Below are positions 16,941 through 26,074 of a stretch of 64,000 nucleotides of DNA, in pieces; positions within the stretch are counted from its first letter, which is position 1; each line of letters opens with the position of its first letter. The DNA comes from Burkholderiaceae bacterium. GTDB taxonomy: Bacteria; Pseudomonadota; Gammaproteobacteria; Burkholderiales; Burkholderiaceae. The position numbers and the translations under genes are program-made. The stretch is from assembly GCA_021166835.1 (NCBI GenBank), contig JAJPEN010000047.1, positions 124,001 through 188,000 on the forward strand. The letters run 5' to 3'. The notes under the pieces were generated by a model that did no database searches, had not been told where the DNA came from, and saw only the letters and a list, made by a program, of their open reading frames with translations.

Positions 16941-17013
16941 ACGTGCCCCCTCATGAGGGGCTCTTGTCTCTTAAGTGCCTGATTTGTAAGAGAATTCCAA
17001 GCGACAGAAAAAA

Positions 17014-17089
<76 letters not shown>

Positions 17090-17137
17090 GAAGAGTGCGG
17101 ATTATACACGGGCATCGGGCGCACCCGCCCGCCCGCT

Positions 17138-18160
17138 TCACTGCAGCCGCGAAAGCTCCGAGCGGAACTCGCGCAGCACCTGCTCGGGGCGCTCGAGCCC
17201 CTTGGTGCGCGCCTCGGAGATCCACTTCAGTTCGATCGGCGAAGTGCGCGCACGCACCGCCTCGACGAAAGCGCGATCGGCGAAATTCGCCCGCACGTCG
17301 TTGGCCTGCATCGCTGCCAGCGCGCGGCGGTCCACGTCGTCCCACGCACGCCCGAACATGCGCGCCGCGTGCTCCCCGGACAGGCGGGCGATCGCCGCCT
17401 GGTCGGCCGTGCCGATGCGGTCCCAGGTGGCCTGGTTCATCACGAACGCGAAGCTCGTGTTGTAGAGCCCGCCGGGAAAGACGATCCGATAGCGGATCAG
17501 CTTCTCGAGCCGCATCGAGTCGATCGTCTCCGCCGGGCCGAACAGGCCGTCGATCGCGCCCGACGAGAGCAGCTCCTGCGCTTCGGCCGAAGGCTTGAGC
17601 ACGATGTTCGCGCCGATCGCCTTGCCGACGTTCGCCACGATGCCTCCGTCGCCGCGCAGCTTCAGTCCCTGCAGGTCGGCGAGCGACTCGACCGGCTTCT
17701 TCGTCGTGTACAGCTGCCCGGGACCGTGCGTGAACACCGCGATCACTTTCAGTCCGCGATGCTCGTTCAGCCGGGCAAGGTACTGGTCGAAGATGCGCTG
17801 GTAGGCGATCGAGTTCGCCTCGGCCGTATCGCCGGAGAACGGCAGCTCGGCGATCTGCGAGAGCGTGTAGCGATCGGGCGTGTAGGCGTGCACCGAATAC
17901 GAGACGTCGGCCAGCCCCTCGCGCACCGCATCGAAGGTGCCGGGCGGCGGCGCCACCGGTTTCGCGAGCAGCTTGCAGACGACGCGTTTGGCAGTGGCTT
18001 CGGCGACTTCGTCGCACCACTTGCCCACCGTCTGCGAAAGCACGTGCGCCGCCGGCGCCCAGCTCGAGACGTTCAGCGTCACCTGTTGTGCCGCGGCCGG
18101 GCCGACGGCCACGAAGAACGCGATCGCGCCTGCCACTGTGCGCCAGTTCGCGACGCCCAT
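17138..18160 (-). CDS. TRAP transporter substrate-binding protein (DctP family)
   Basis: 340 residues from the ATG giving a clean signal peptide (MGVANWRTVAGAIAFFVAVG, AAA-QQ cleavage). An upstream ATG would add 14 residues. Motifs such as NVSSWAPAAHVLSQ, RFDQ-type strands, and GGLYNTSFAFVMN match periplasmic DctP receptors for carboxylates. No DctQ/DctM membrane subunits are nearby, so it is an orphan receptor or serves a distant permease. The LysR-type gene upstream is on the same strand. Confidence 0.88.
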   Translation of the reverse strand: MGVANWRTVAGAIAFFVAVGPAAAQQVTLNVSSWAPAAHVLSQTVGKWCDEVAEATAKRVVCKLLAKPVAPPPGTFDAVREGLADVSYSVHAYTPDRYTLSQIAELPFSGDTAEANSIAYQRIFDQYLARLNEHRGLKVIAVFTHGPGQLYTTKKPVESLADLQGLKLRGDGGIVANVGKAIGANIVLKPSAEAQELLSSGAIDGLFGPAETIDSMRLEKLIRYRIVFPGGLYNTSFAFVMNQATWDRIGTADQAAIARLSGEHAARMFGRAWDDVDRRALAAMQANDVRANFADRAFVEAVRARTSPIELKWISEARTKGLERPEQVLREFRSELSRLQ

Positions 18161-18274
18161 TTCCGGTTGCTCACTCCCATTCGTGCGTTGCGCAGCGCGC
18201 ATCGCATCGCCCGCCGAAGTATAAGCACGCGCCCCGGCGGACCCGGGTCCGCAAGGGCTTCGCGGCGCTGGGGA

Positions 18275-19222
18275 TTACCCGGAGGTGCGCACGGGCGGCG
18301 TGCGTTGCGCCCTGACCTGCCGCTCGAAGACGCGCAGATCGACGTCCGGGACGAACAGTTCGATGAAGCTGAGCGCGAAGCCGCGCAGGAACGCGTCCCG
18401 GCGCACCGCCAGCTTCACCGAGTTCACGCCGAACAGCGCGCCCGCCGGCATCGACGCCAGCCCGCGGTCGTGCTGCGGATCCCACGCCAGCGCGGTGACG
18501 ATGCCCACGCCCAGCCCGATGCCGACGTAGGTCTTGATCACGTCGGAGTCGATCGCCGACAGGACGATGTCGGGCCGCAGGCCGGCATCGGCGAAAGCCC
18601 GGTCGATACGACGGCGGCCGGCGAACTCCTCGACGTAGGTGATCAACGGATGGCGCGCCAGCGCGTGCAGCGACAGCGGCTGGGCGAGCAGCGGATGCTT
18701 CTTCGGCACGATGATGACGTGCTCCCACTCGAAGGCGGGGATCGCGAGCAGCTCGTCGGCATCCTCGGGCACTTCGGTGGCGATCGCGAAGTCGACCTCG
18801 CGCGACAGCACCAGCTGGGTGATCTGGCTCGGACTGCCCTGCAGCAGCGTCAGATGCACCGCCGGGTAGCGCCGGCGGAATTCGCGCACGACGTTCGGCA
18901 GCGCGTAGCGCGCCTGCGTGTGCGTGGTCGCCACGCGCAGTTCGCCGTCGTCGCGCGCCCGGTAATCGGCCGTCACGCGCTCGATGCCGTCGATCTCGGC
19001 GAGCACGCGCTCGGCGCGCTCGAAGACGGCGCGGCCGGGGTCGGTGAAGCCGAGAATCCTCTTGCCGTGGCGTACGAAGACGTCGACGCCCAGTTCGGCC
19101 TCCAGTTCGAGGATGCCGCGCGACAGCGCCGGTTGCGAGGTGCCGATGGCCTGCGCGGCGCGCGTGAGGCTGAAGCCGTGACGTGCGGTTTCGCGCAGGA
19201 AGCGAAGCTGCTGCAGGTTCAT
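18275..19222 (-). CDS. CysB-family LysR-type transcriptional regulator
   Basis: 315 residues from the ATG at 19222. The N-terminal winged helix (MNLQQLRFLRETARHGFSLT, then TSQPALSRGILELE) and effector domain (TTHTQARYALP, EVDFAIATE) match CysB/Cbl, tetrameric activators of sulfur-assimilation genes that sense acetylserine or sulfate. The T-x-TQARY segment is diagnostic. No cys genes are in the window, so it presumably acts elsewhere. Confidence 0.9.
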   Translation of the reverse strand: MNLQQLRFLRETARHGFSLTRAAQAIGTSQPALSRGILELEAELGVDVFVRHGKRILGFTDPGRAVFERAERVLAEIDGIERVTADYRARDDGELRVATTHTQARYALPNVVREFRRRYPAVHLTLLQGSPSQITQLVLSREVDFAIATEVPEDADELLAIPAFEWEHVIIVPKKHPLLAQPLSLHALARHPLITYVEEFAGRRRIDRAFADAGLRPDIVLSAIDSDVIKTYVGIGLGVGIVTALAWDPQHDRGLASMPAGALFGVNSVKLAVRRDAFLRGFALSFIELFVPDVDLRVFERQVRAQRTPPVRTSG

Positions 19223-19256
19223 CGGAGCGCGGGAGCGGGTTCGCCGCAGGCGCGGT

Positions 19257-20807
19257 TCAGGGCGCGCGGCACGAGCGGTCGGGGAAATAGCGATCGCAAA
19301 AATAGCACGCGTCGCCCGGCAGCCAGCGGGGCACCGCGTAATAGCGCCGGCGGATCTCGTCGAGCACCCGGTCGCGGTAGACCTCGTAGCGAAAGCCCCG
19401 GCCGTCGACCAGATGGAAGGTGGCCCCGCGCACGGTGATCGTCTCGTGCACGGCGCGGTCGAAATACGCGTCGAACTCGCCGATGCGGTCGTCGCGCCGG
19501 CGCACGATGAGGATGTCCTTGCCGTCGAGCGCACGGAAGTCGGTGAGGATGTCGTCGTGCCGCGCGTGGCTCGTCCCCCGACCGAAGACGATCACGTGCT
19601 CGCCGAGCGCGTTGCCGATCGTCACCGCCGGCGAATAGCCGTCTGCGGCGATCACGTGCGTCGTGCGCCACGGCGAGAGCGCGGCGGCGAGTTCGTCGCC
19701 GTGCACCGTCATCACGAGGCCCGGATAGCCGCTCCAGGCGCGAAAGACTTCGGTGGGCAAGGCCGCGAGCGCGCCGATCGCGACCCAGTGCAGCAGCGCG
19801 AATACCGAGGCGAAGGCGAGCGCGCGCGCCATCGAGCGCGCGCTCGCCGTCAACGCGAACCACAGCACCGCCGGGAACACGAAGCTCGCCAGCCAGTGCA
19901 ATCCGATCGTCTTGACCAGCGACAGCAGCGCGAAGATCGCCAGCGGCGCCAGCGCGAGAAAGCGCAGGGCGCGACGATCGCGTGCGGCGTCCGCGCCCGT
20001 CACGCGCAGCGCTTCCCGCGGGCCGCGCAACAGCCGCCACGCCACGGCAGGCGTGAGCACGTAGGCGAGGCTCGCCGCATACAGCAGCGGCGTTCGCCAC
20101 GACAGCGCCGCGTCGCCGTGCCGGTTGATCAGGTTGAACATCACGTTCGGCCAGCAGTTCTGCGCGTTCCAGGCGATCTGGATCGCGGCGCCGGGCAGCG
20201 ATCCCGCGACGATCCACAGCAGGCCGCGCAGCGACGCGGGCGTGGGCCGCGACACCGAATGCAGGAACAGCGCGATCGCGAGCAGGCCGGCGAAATACTT
20301 CGACAGCAGCGCGCCCGACAGCGCGAAACCGGTGAGCAGGAAGTCCACGCTGCGGCCGCTCGCCAGCGCGCGCAGGTACAGCACTACCGTGAGCGCGGCG
20401 AACAGCATCAGCGGAATGTCGGTGGTGATGGCCACGTTCCACGCGTTCAGCGGAACGAGCAGCAGCAGGGTCGCCGCCGACCAGGCGAGCGCCTCGCCGC
20501 GCCGGCGCATCAGCGCCCAGCCGAGCGCGGCGATCAGCGGCGGGGCGAGCAGCGCGGGCAGGCGCAGCGCGAAACGGCTGTCGGAGACGCGATCGAGCAG
20601 CGCGAGCCACCAGCCGATCATCGGCGGGTGGTCGTAGAAGCCCCAGGCGGGATAGCGGCCCCATTGCGCGAAATACGCCTCGTCGCTGGTCATCGGCAGC
20701 GCGGCGGCGAACCACGCGCGCAGCGCCGTCAGCACGAGGAGGGCGATCCAGAAACTGCGGCGCGCGCGCTCGGCATCGCCGAAGGCGCGTTCGAAATACG
20801 ACGTCAT
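19257..20807 (-). CDS. GT39 (ArnT/PMT-like) membrane glycosyltransferase
   Basis: 516 residues from the ATG at 20807. About a dozen hydrophobic helices, with the first periplasmic loop LPMTSDEAYFAQWGRYPAWG containing the acidic residues typical of ArnT/PMT polyprenyl-phosphate sugar transferases, and GFYDHPPMIGWW following. The soluble C-terminal part (from ~375) has DACYFCDRYFPDRSC. It likely adds a sugar or amino-sugar to lipid A or another envelope acceptor. A terminator lies within its leader. The longer open frames upstream are not used. Confidence 0.85.
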   Translation of the reverse strand: MTSYFERAFGDAERARRSFWIALLVLTALRAWFAAALPMTSDEAYFAQWGRYPAWGFYDHPPMIGWWLALLDRVSDSRFALRLPALLAPPLIAALGWALMRRRGEALAWSAATLLLLVPLNAWNVAITTDIPLMLFAALTVVLYLRALASGRSVDFLLTGFALSGALLSKYFAGLLAIALFLHSVSRPTPASLRGLLWIVAGSLPGAAIQIAWNAQNCWPNVMFNLINRHGDAALSWRTPLLYAASLAYVLTPAVAWRLLRGPREALRVTGADAARDRRALRFLALAPLAIFALLSLVKTIGLHWLASFVFPAVLWFALTASARSMARALAFASVFALLHWVAIGALAALPTEVFRAWSGYPGLVMTVHGDELAAALSPWRTTHVIAADGYSPAVTIGNALGEHVIVFGRGTSHARHDDILTDFRALDGKDILIVRRRDDRIGEFDAYFDRAVHETITVRGATFHLVDGRGFRYEVYRDRVLDEIRRRYYAVPRWLPGDACYFCDRYFPDRSCRAP

Positions 20808-20816
20808 CGATACAAG

Positions 20817-20844
20817 AAAAAAGGGCGCACATCGCTGTGCGCCC
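20817..20844 (-). terminator. Terminator between lptG and the GT39 gene
   Basis: On the minus strand GGGCGCAC and GTGCGCCC pair with a six-base loop, followed by six T. It lies about 210 bp past the lptG stop and only 10 bp before the GT39 ATG. Confidence 0.75.
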
Positions 20845-21054
20845 CGAAAACGGCAGGACTCGCCGCCGAAACGGCAGAGACCGCTGCCAATGCGGCAGCG
20901 TTCGCTGCCCCTCCTCCTCCTCGAATGCCGGCCATCGTAATCGACGTCCCGGCGGCCGTCCACGGCTTTCGGACAGCGGCGAATCCGGGCTTTCCCGGAG
21001 GACGGCCGTACGCGGACGCTTGGGCACCACGCAGGCGGGCGGCGTGCGCCCCCT

Positions 21055-22188
21055 TCATCGCGCCCGATCGACCCAGGCGAGCATGCCCAGCGCGAGCACG
21101 AAGGCGGCGATGCTGGGAATGCTCACCGACACGAGCGGGGGCCAGGTGTTGAGCAGGCCCAGGTGGGAGAACAGCCCGTTCAGGAAGTGGAAGGCGATGC
21201 CGAGCATCACGCCGGCGAAGACCTTGTAGCCGATGCCCCCGGCGCGCGCCTGCAGATAACCGAAAGGCAGCGCGAGCGCCATCATCACGACGACGGCCAG
21301 CGGATAGACGACCTTCTTCCACAACGCGATTTCGTACTGCGCCGCGTTCTGGCGGTTCTCCTCCAGGTGGCGCACGTAGCGATACAGCGCGAGCGCCGAC
21401 ATCCGGTCGGGCTGCACGAGCAGCACGCCGAGCAGCGACGGCGTCAGTTCGCTTCGCCACAGGCGCTGCGCCTCGTGCGCCTGCGTCGTCCTGACCAGCG
21501 GCGCGTCACCGGCGAGCATCACCTCGTCGAATCGGGTGGAGTCGACGTCCTCGAGCGCCCAGGCGTCGGGCGGCGCGTAGCGCGCCGAACGCGCCTCGAC
21601 CAGTTCCGAGAGCCGCATCTGCGGATCGAACTCGAAAACGCGCACGTCGCGCAGCGTTCCGTCGGGCATCAGCTCGCCCACGTTCACGAAGCGAAGGCGC
21701 TCGACCTCTCCGGCCTTGTCGCGCACCGAATCCTTCAGCCACAGCCCGGAGCGGAACTGTCCGCCGGCGGACGCTCCCATCGACGTCAGCCGCAGCTTCT
21801 GCGCGAGGCGCTCGGCAGGCGGCGCCAGCCCTTCGCCGACCAGCGCGGTGAGCAGCGCGAAGACGAGCCCGATGCTCGCGATCGTCGACAGCGCCTGGCG
21901 TCGGCCCAGCCCGGCGGCGCGCATCGCGGTGAACTCGGAATTGGAGGCGAACTGCGCGAGCGCGTAGATCGCGCCGATCAGCGCGGCGATCGGCATCAGC
22001 TCGTAGACGTGCGCGGGCAGGCCGAGCAGCACGAAGGCCACGGCATGCTGCAGCCGGTAGCCGCCGCGGCCCACGTCGTCCAGCTCGTTGATGAAGTCGA
22101 AGAACGCGAACAGCGCGAGGAAGCCGAACAGCACGAAGGCGACGGCCGCGCCGATCTGCACGCCGAGGTAGCGGCGCAGCACCTTCAT
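21055..22188 (-). CDS. lptG: LPS export permease LptG
   Basis: 377 residues with N-terminal MKVLRRYLGVQIGAAVAFVL, six membrane helices in two groups of three, and a periplasmic beta-jellyroll domain between (~120-260). This is the LptF/LptG fold. It pairs with LptF as the inner-membrane part of LptB2FG, which extracts LPS. It lies directly downstream of lptF on the same strand with a 46-bp gap, and is divergent from pepA as in many proteobacteria. Confidence 0.95.
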   Translation of the reverse strand: MKVLRRYLGVQIGAAVAFVLFGFLALFAFFDFINELDDVGRGGYRLQHAVAFVLLGLPAHVYELMPIAALIGAIYALAQFASNSEFTAMRAAGLGRRQALSTIASIGLVFALLTALVGEGLAPPAERLAQKLRLTSMGASAGGQFRSGLWLKDSVRDKAGEVERLRFVNVGELMPDGTLRDVRVFEFDPQMRLSELVEARSARYAPPDAWALEDVDSTRFDEVMLAGDAPLVRTTQAHEAQRLWRSELTPSLLGVLLVQPDRMSALALYRYVRHLEENRQNAAQYEIALWKKVVYPLAVVVMMALALPFGYLQARAGGIGYKVFAGVMLGIAFHFLNGLFSHLGLLNTWPPLVSVSIPSIAAFVLALGMLAWVDRAR

Positions 22189-22234
22189 CGGCGCCGCCCC
22201 GTCAGCCGCGCCGTCGTCGAGCGTGGCCCTCGCC

Positions 22235-23329
22235 TCATGCGCGCGCGGCGCGCCAGCGCGCGAACCAGCGCCGCGGCAGCGTGGTGCCGCGGTAGAACAG
22301 CCAGGCGACGAGCAGCAGCATCACCGCGTGCAGCGCCCACACGCCGATGCCGAAGGAAGTGCGCCCCTGCCCGATGCGCGACTGGATCACGGTGAGCAGG
22401 TTGCTGTAGACGAGATAGATCAGCAGCGCCGCCAGCAGGTTCACCGAGCGCCCGGCGCGCGGGTTCATCGACGACAGCGGAATCGCCAGCAGCGCCATCA
22501 GCACGGTGGACACCGGCAGGCTGATGCGCCAGGACAGCTCGCCCAGGTTGCGCGGCGACGGATCGGCGACGAGTTCGCGCGTCGACTTGAACTTCGCGCG
22601 ATCCTCGGAGACCACCGTGTCGCGCGGCTCGAGCCGCAGCCCGTAGCGGGCGAATTCCATCAGCCGGAAATCGGCCTGTCCGCGCATGCCGTCGTAGCGG
22701 CGACCGTCCTCGAGCACGAGGAAGCGGGCCCCGTCGGGACGGTTCTCGATGCTGCCGCTGCGCGAGACGACGACAGTGAGCGCGTCGCCGCGCGCCTGCG
22801 TGACGAAGACGTTGCGCACCTCGGTCTGCGCATCGTTCAGCGACTCGACGAAGAACACGCGATTGGCGGAAACCGATTCCCGGAAGCGCCCGGCCGCCAC
22901 CTGCGAGACGTCCTCGCGCTGGGCGAAGCGCTGCTGGTATTCGTTCGCCTGCCGGTTCGCCCACGGCGCGACGAAGAAAGCGACGAGCCCGACCAGCAGC
23001 GCGATCGGAACCGCCACGCCGAGCACGGGCCTGATCCACGCGGTGAGGCTCATGCCGCTGGCGAACCAGATCACCATCTCGGAGTCGCGAAAGGCGCGCG
23101 TGAGCGACATCAGCACGGCCACGTAGACGGTGAGCACGAGCAGCACCGGCAGCACGTTCACCGAATTGAACGCGATCAGCGGCAGGACGCTCGCGGTGTC
23201 GACGCGGTCGCTCGCTGCGCGGCCGAGGAAGCGGATCAGCGACGTCGTCAACATGATGACGAACAGCGCCGCGAACACGACTCCGGCAAGATTGAGCAGG
23301 TCTCTTCGCAGTGCCTTTTCGAAGAGCAT
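22235..23329 (-). CDS. lptF: LPS export permease LptF
   Basis: 364 residues from the ATG at 23329. The N-terminus MLFEKALRRDLLNLAGVVFA, the second-helix region (SLIRFLGRAASDRVD), and NPRAGRSVNLLAALLIYLVY near the C-terminus are typical of LptF. It is the partner of LptG in LPS transport. The start is 52 bp from the pepA start in the opposite direction, so a divergent promoter region separates them. Confidence 0.95.
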   Translation of the reverse strand: MLFEKALRRDLLNLAGVVFAALFVIMLTTSLIRFLGRAASDRVDTASVLPLIAFNSVNVLPVLLVLTVYVAVLMSLTRAFRDSEMVIWFASGMSLTAWIRPVLGVAVPIALLVGLVAFFVAPWANRQANEYQQRFAQREDVSQVAAGRFRESVSANRVFFVESLNDAQTEVRNVFVTQARGDALTVVVSRSGSIENRPDGARFLVLEDGRRYDGMRGQADFRLMEFARYGLRLEPRDTVVSEDRAKFKSTRELVADPSPRNLGELSWRISLPVSTVLMALLAIPLSSMNPRAGRSVNLLAALLIYLVYSNLLTVIQSRIGQGRTSFGIGVWALHAVMLLLVAWLFYRGTTLPRRWFARWRAARA

Positions 23330-23345
23330 CGCGGGACGACCCTCG

Positions 23346-23351
23346 TATAAT
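23346..23351 (+). promoter_or_regulatory. -10 element TATAAT for pepA
   Basis: A consensus TATAAT in the 52-bp lptF/pepA divergent region, 30 bp before the pepA ATG. No good -35 is visible. Confidence 0.5.
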
Positions 23352-23381
23352 CCGCCGGTCGACTCTCGAGAAAAAGAAGCG

Positions 23382-24866
23382 ATGCAATTTAGCACAACGA
23401 CTTCCGCTCCCGCTCGCACGCGTGCCGGCTGCGCGCTGGTTCCGGTGCTCGACGGAAAGCTCTGCGGCAGCACCGCGCAGGCCGTCGACGAAGCGAGCGG
23501 CGGGCGCCTGTCGCGCCTGCTCGCATCGGGCGACCTCGCCAGGAAGGCCGCTTCCACGCTGTCCACGCACCTCGACGGCTCCATCGCGCGCGTCGTGCTC
23601 GCTTCCTTCGGCGAAGGAAAGCAGGCCGGCGAGAAGGCCTATATCGACACGGTGCGCGCGGCCTACAAGGCGGCCGGCACGCTCTGCGCCGACGACGCGC
23701 TTTCGCTGCTGCACGACGTCCCGGTGGCCGAGCGCGATCTCGCCTGGAAAGTCCGCGTGCAGGCGCTCGCCGGGCGCGACGTCGCCTACCGCTTCGAGCA
23801 GATGAAGAGCGAACGCGAGCCGAAGCCGCCGCGTCCGAAGCGGGTCTCGCTCGCGCTCGAGCGCGCGAGCGCCGGCGTCGCGGCGCGCGAGATCGAGCGC
23901 GCGAGCGCCATCGCCAACGGGGTGGACCTCGCGAAGAACCTCGGCAACCTGCCGGCCAACGTCTGCACGCCCACCTACCTCGCCGATACCGCGAAGAAAA
24001 TGGCGCGCGAACTCGGCCTGAAGTGCGAGGTGCTCGACGAGAAGCAGATGCAGGCGCTGAAGATGGGCGCGCTGCTCGCGGTCGCCCGCGGCTCGGCGCA
24101 GCCGCCCAAGCTCATCGTGCTGCGCTACCAGGGCGCGGGCGCGAAGCAGCCGCCCATCGTCCTCGTCGGCAAGGGCATCACCTTCGACACCGGCGGCATC
24201 TCGCTGAAGCCGGCGCCCGAAATGGACGAGATGAAGTTCGACATGTGCGGCGCGGCCTCGGTGCTCGGCACGATGCGCGCCGTCGCCGAAATGAAGGCGA
24301 AGGTGAACCTCGTCGTCATCGTGCCCACCACGGAGAACATGCCGGGCGGTCGCGCCACGAAGCCGGGCGACATCGTCACGACGATGTCGGGCAAGACGGT
24401 GGAGATCCTCAACACCGACGCCGAAGGCCGGCTCATCCTGTGCGACGCGCTCGAATACGCGAAGCGCTTCTCGCCGGCGGCGGTGGTCGACGTCGCCACG
24501 CTCACCGGCGCCTGCGTCATCGCGCTCGGCCATCACCACTCGGGGCTGTTCTCGCCGAGCGACGAACTGGCCGGCGAACTGCAGGCGGCCGGCCGCGACG
24601 TGGCCGACACCTGCTGGCGCATGCCGCTCGACGAGGTCTACCAGGAGCAGTTGAAGTCGCCCTTCGCCGACTTCGCGAACATCGGCGGAAGGCCGGCCGG
24701 CTCGATCACCGCCGCCTGCTTTCTCGCGCGCTTCACGAAGGACTACACCTGGGCGCATCTCGACATCGCGGGCACGGCGTGGCGCTCGGGCGCGAACAAG
24801 GGCGCGAGCGGACGCCCCGTTCCGCTGCTCACGCGCTTCGTGCTCGCGCGCGCCGGCGCGGCCTGA
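23382..24866 (+). CDS. pepA: Leucyl aminopeptidase PepA
   Basis: 494 residues. The M17 catalytic domain includes VGKGITFDTGGISLKP (Lys and Asp metal ligands), KFDMCGAASVLG, and NTDAEGRLILCDAL, the PepA signature. It is a hexameric, two-metal cytoplasmic aminopeptidase that in some bacteria also binds DNA for XerCD recombination and transcription. It sits between lptFG (divergent) and holC as in other betaproteobacteria. Confidence 0.97.
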   Translation: MQFSTTTSAPARTRAGCALVPVLDGKLCGSTAQAVDEASGGRLSRLLASGDLARKAASTLSTHLDGSIARVVLASFGEGKQAGEKAYIDTVRAAYKAAGTLCADDALSLLHDVPVAERDLAWKVRVQALAGRDVAYRFEQMKSEREPKPPRPKRVSLALERASAGVAAREIERASAIANGVDLAKNLGNLPANVCTPTYLADTAKKMARELGLKCEVLDEKQMQALKMGALLAVARGSAQPPKLIVLRYQGAGAKQPPIVLVGKGITFDTGGISLKPAPEMDEMKFDMCGAASVLGTMRAVAEMKAKVNLVVIVPTTENMPGGRATKPGDIVTTMSGKTVEILNTDAEGRLILCDALEYAKRFSPAAVVDVATLTGACVIALGHHHSGLFSPSDELAGELQAAGRDVADTCWRMPLDEVYQEQLKSPFADFANIGGRPAGSITAACFLARFTKDYTWAHLDIAGTAWRSGANKGASGRPVPLLTRFVLARAGAA

Positions 24867-24918
24867 GCGGCGCCCGGCCCCCCGGCGTCCCGGTTCCGCA
24901 CCGCCGCAGCCTGTCCGC

Positions 24919-25347
24919 ATGACGCGCGTCGACTTCCACTTCAACGCGCCCGACAAGATCGCCTACGGCTGCCGGCTGGTGCGCAAGGCGTATCGAGCGA
25001 AGCACCCGGTGCTCGTCTGGTGCGACGACGAAGCGCGGCTCGACGCCTTCGATCGCCTGTTGTGGAGCGACCCGCCCACCGAGTTCGTCCCGCACGTGCG
25101 CGCCGGCGACCCGCTCGCGGCGCAGACGCCGATCCTGCTCGCGCACGACGCGGTCGACACCGACGCCCACGACGTGCTGGTCAATCTCGGACGCATCACA
25201 CCGCCGATGTTCGCCCGCTTCGAGCGGCTCATCGAAATCGTCGGCACCGACGAAGACGACCGCGCCGCGGCGCGCGAGCGATGGCGCTTCTATCGCGATC
25301 GCGGCTACCCGATGACGCGGCACGACGTGGGCGGCGCTCCCGGCTGA
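24919..25347 (+). CDS. holC: DNA polymerase III chi subunit HolC
   Basis: 142 residues. TRVDFHFNAPDKIAYGCRLV and the VWCDDEARLDAFDRLLWS region match HolC, the clamp-loader accessory subunit that contacts SSB. It lies downstream of pepA and upstream of valS, the conserved order. Confidence 0.93.
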   Translation: MTRVDFHFNAPDKIAYGCRLVRKAYRAKHPVLVWCDDEARLDAFDRLLWSDPPTEFVPHVRAGDPLAAQTPILLAHDAVDTDAHDVLVNLGRITPPMFARFERLIEIVGTDEDDRAAARERWRFYRDRGYPMTRHDVGGAPG

Positions 25348-25355
25348 GCGCGAGC

Positions 25356-25769
25356 ATGGAAAGCGACGACGAGCTGCAGCGCCTGGTCGCGCAATTGCGC
25401 TTCGCGGCCGACGCCGATGCGAAAGCCGACCCGGGCGACGACGCCATCCCGATGCTCACCGAGATCGTCGAGCTTCCGCGCTACGACGCGGCCGAACTGC
25501 CGCACGCGCTCACCGACGTCGACTGGGCGCACCTGGCGCTGCGCGTGCAGGAGAACGTGCTCGAGCGGCTGCTCGGCCGCTCGGAGACGCTGATCGACGA
25601 CGAGATGCAGGCAGGACTCGAAGCCGTGCTCTCGCGCGCCACCGAGTCGCTCGCCTCCGAACTGCGCCTGACGCTCGCGCAGCTGGTGCGCGACCTGGTC
25701 GCGCGCGCCGTCACCGACGAGCTGACGCGGGTGCACGACGAGATCATGGGGGAACGAGGGCGGGAGTGA
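25356..25769 (+). CDS. Uncharacterised acidic protein following holC
   Basis: 137 residues, ATG eight bases after the holC stop. The C-terminal two thirds are predicted helical, with LRVQENVLERLLGRSETLID, suggesting a coiled or oligomerising region. A gene of similar size is common between holC and valS in betaproteobacteria, but its function is unknown. No signal peptide or membrane segment. Confidence 0.7.
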   Translation: MESDDELQRLVAQLRFAADADAKADPGDDAIPMLTEIVELPRYDAAELPHALTDVDWAHLALRVQENVLERLLGRSETLIDDEMQAGLEAVLSRATESLASELRLTLAQLVRDLVARAVTDELTRVHDEIMGERGRE

Positions 25770-25780
25770 CCCCCCGGTCA

Positions 25781-25812
25781 GTGATATAGTGATTTCGTGA
25801 CTTCGTGATCTC
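25781..25812 (+). promoter_or_regulatory. Four tandem octamers, probable VapB operator overlapping a -10
   Basis: GTGATATA, GTGATTTC, GTGACTTC and GTGATCTC follow one another without spacing. The first contains TATAGT, a possible -10. Tandem direct repeats of this kind suit binding by ribbon-helix-helix repressors. They end 16 bp before the antitoxin ATG. Confidence 0.55.
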
Positions 25813-25828
25813 CTGCGATCGTAGACCG

Positions 25829-26074
25829 ATGCCGAACCTCACCATCCACGCCGACGAAGAAACGCTGCGGCGCGCGCGCATGGAAGCTGCACGGCGAGGA
25901 ATGAGCGTTTCCCGCTATGTCGGTGCAGTTCTCGAGGAAAAGCTCGGCAAGGACGACGAATACGAGCGCGCGATGCAGGACTTCTTCTCGCGCCGTCCCT
26001 ATCTGCGCCAGCCCGCGCGCGACGAAACGCGCCGGTGGCCGACCCGCGACGAAATCCACGAGAGAGGCCGGTGA
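25829..26074 (+). CDS. VapB-like antitoxin (ribbon-helix-helix type)
   Basis: 81 residues. PNLTIHADEETLRRARMEAA then GMSVSRYVGAVLEEKL is the strand-helix-helix pattern of CopG/Arc-type antitoxins. The C-terminal half would wrap the toxin. Its stop overlaps the GTG start of the PIN gene (GTGA). The upstream octamers are its likely operator. The pair is inserted between the holC-linked gene and valS. Confidence 0.82.
   Translation: MPNLTIHADEETLRRARMEAARRGMSVSRYVGAVLEEKLGKDDEYERAMQDFFSRRPYLRQPARDETRRWPTRDEIHERGR

Noticed and set aside
22185..24956. 923-residue minus-strand frame over lptF and pepA
   Set aside because: It covers two recognised genes in the wrong frames and has no motif or ribosome site.
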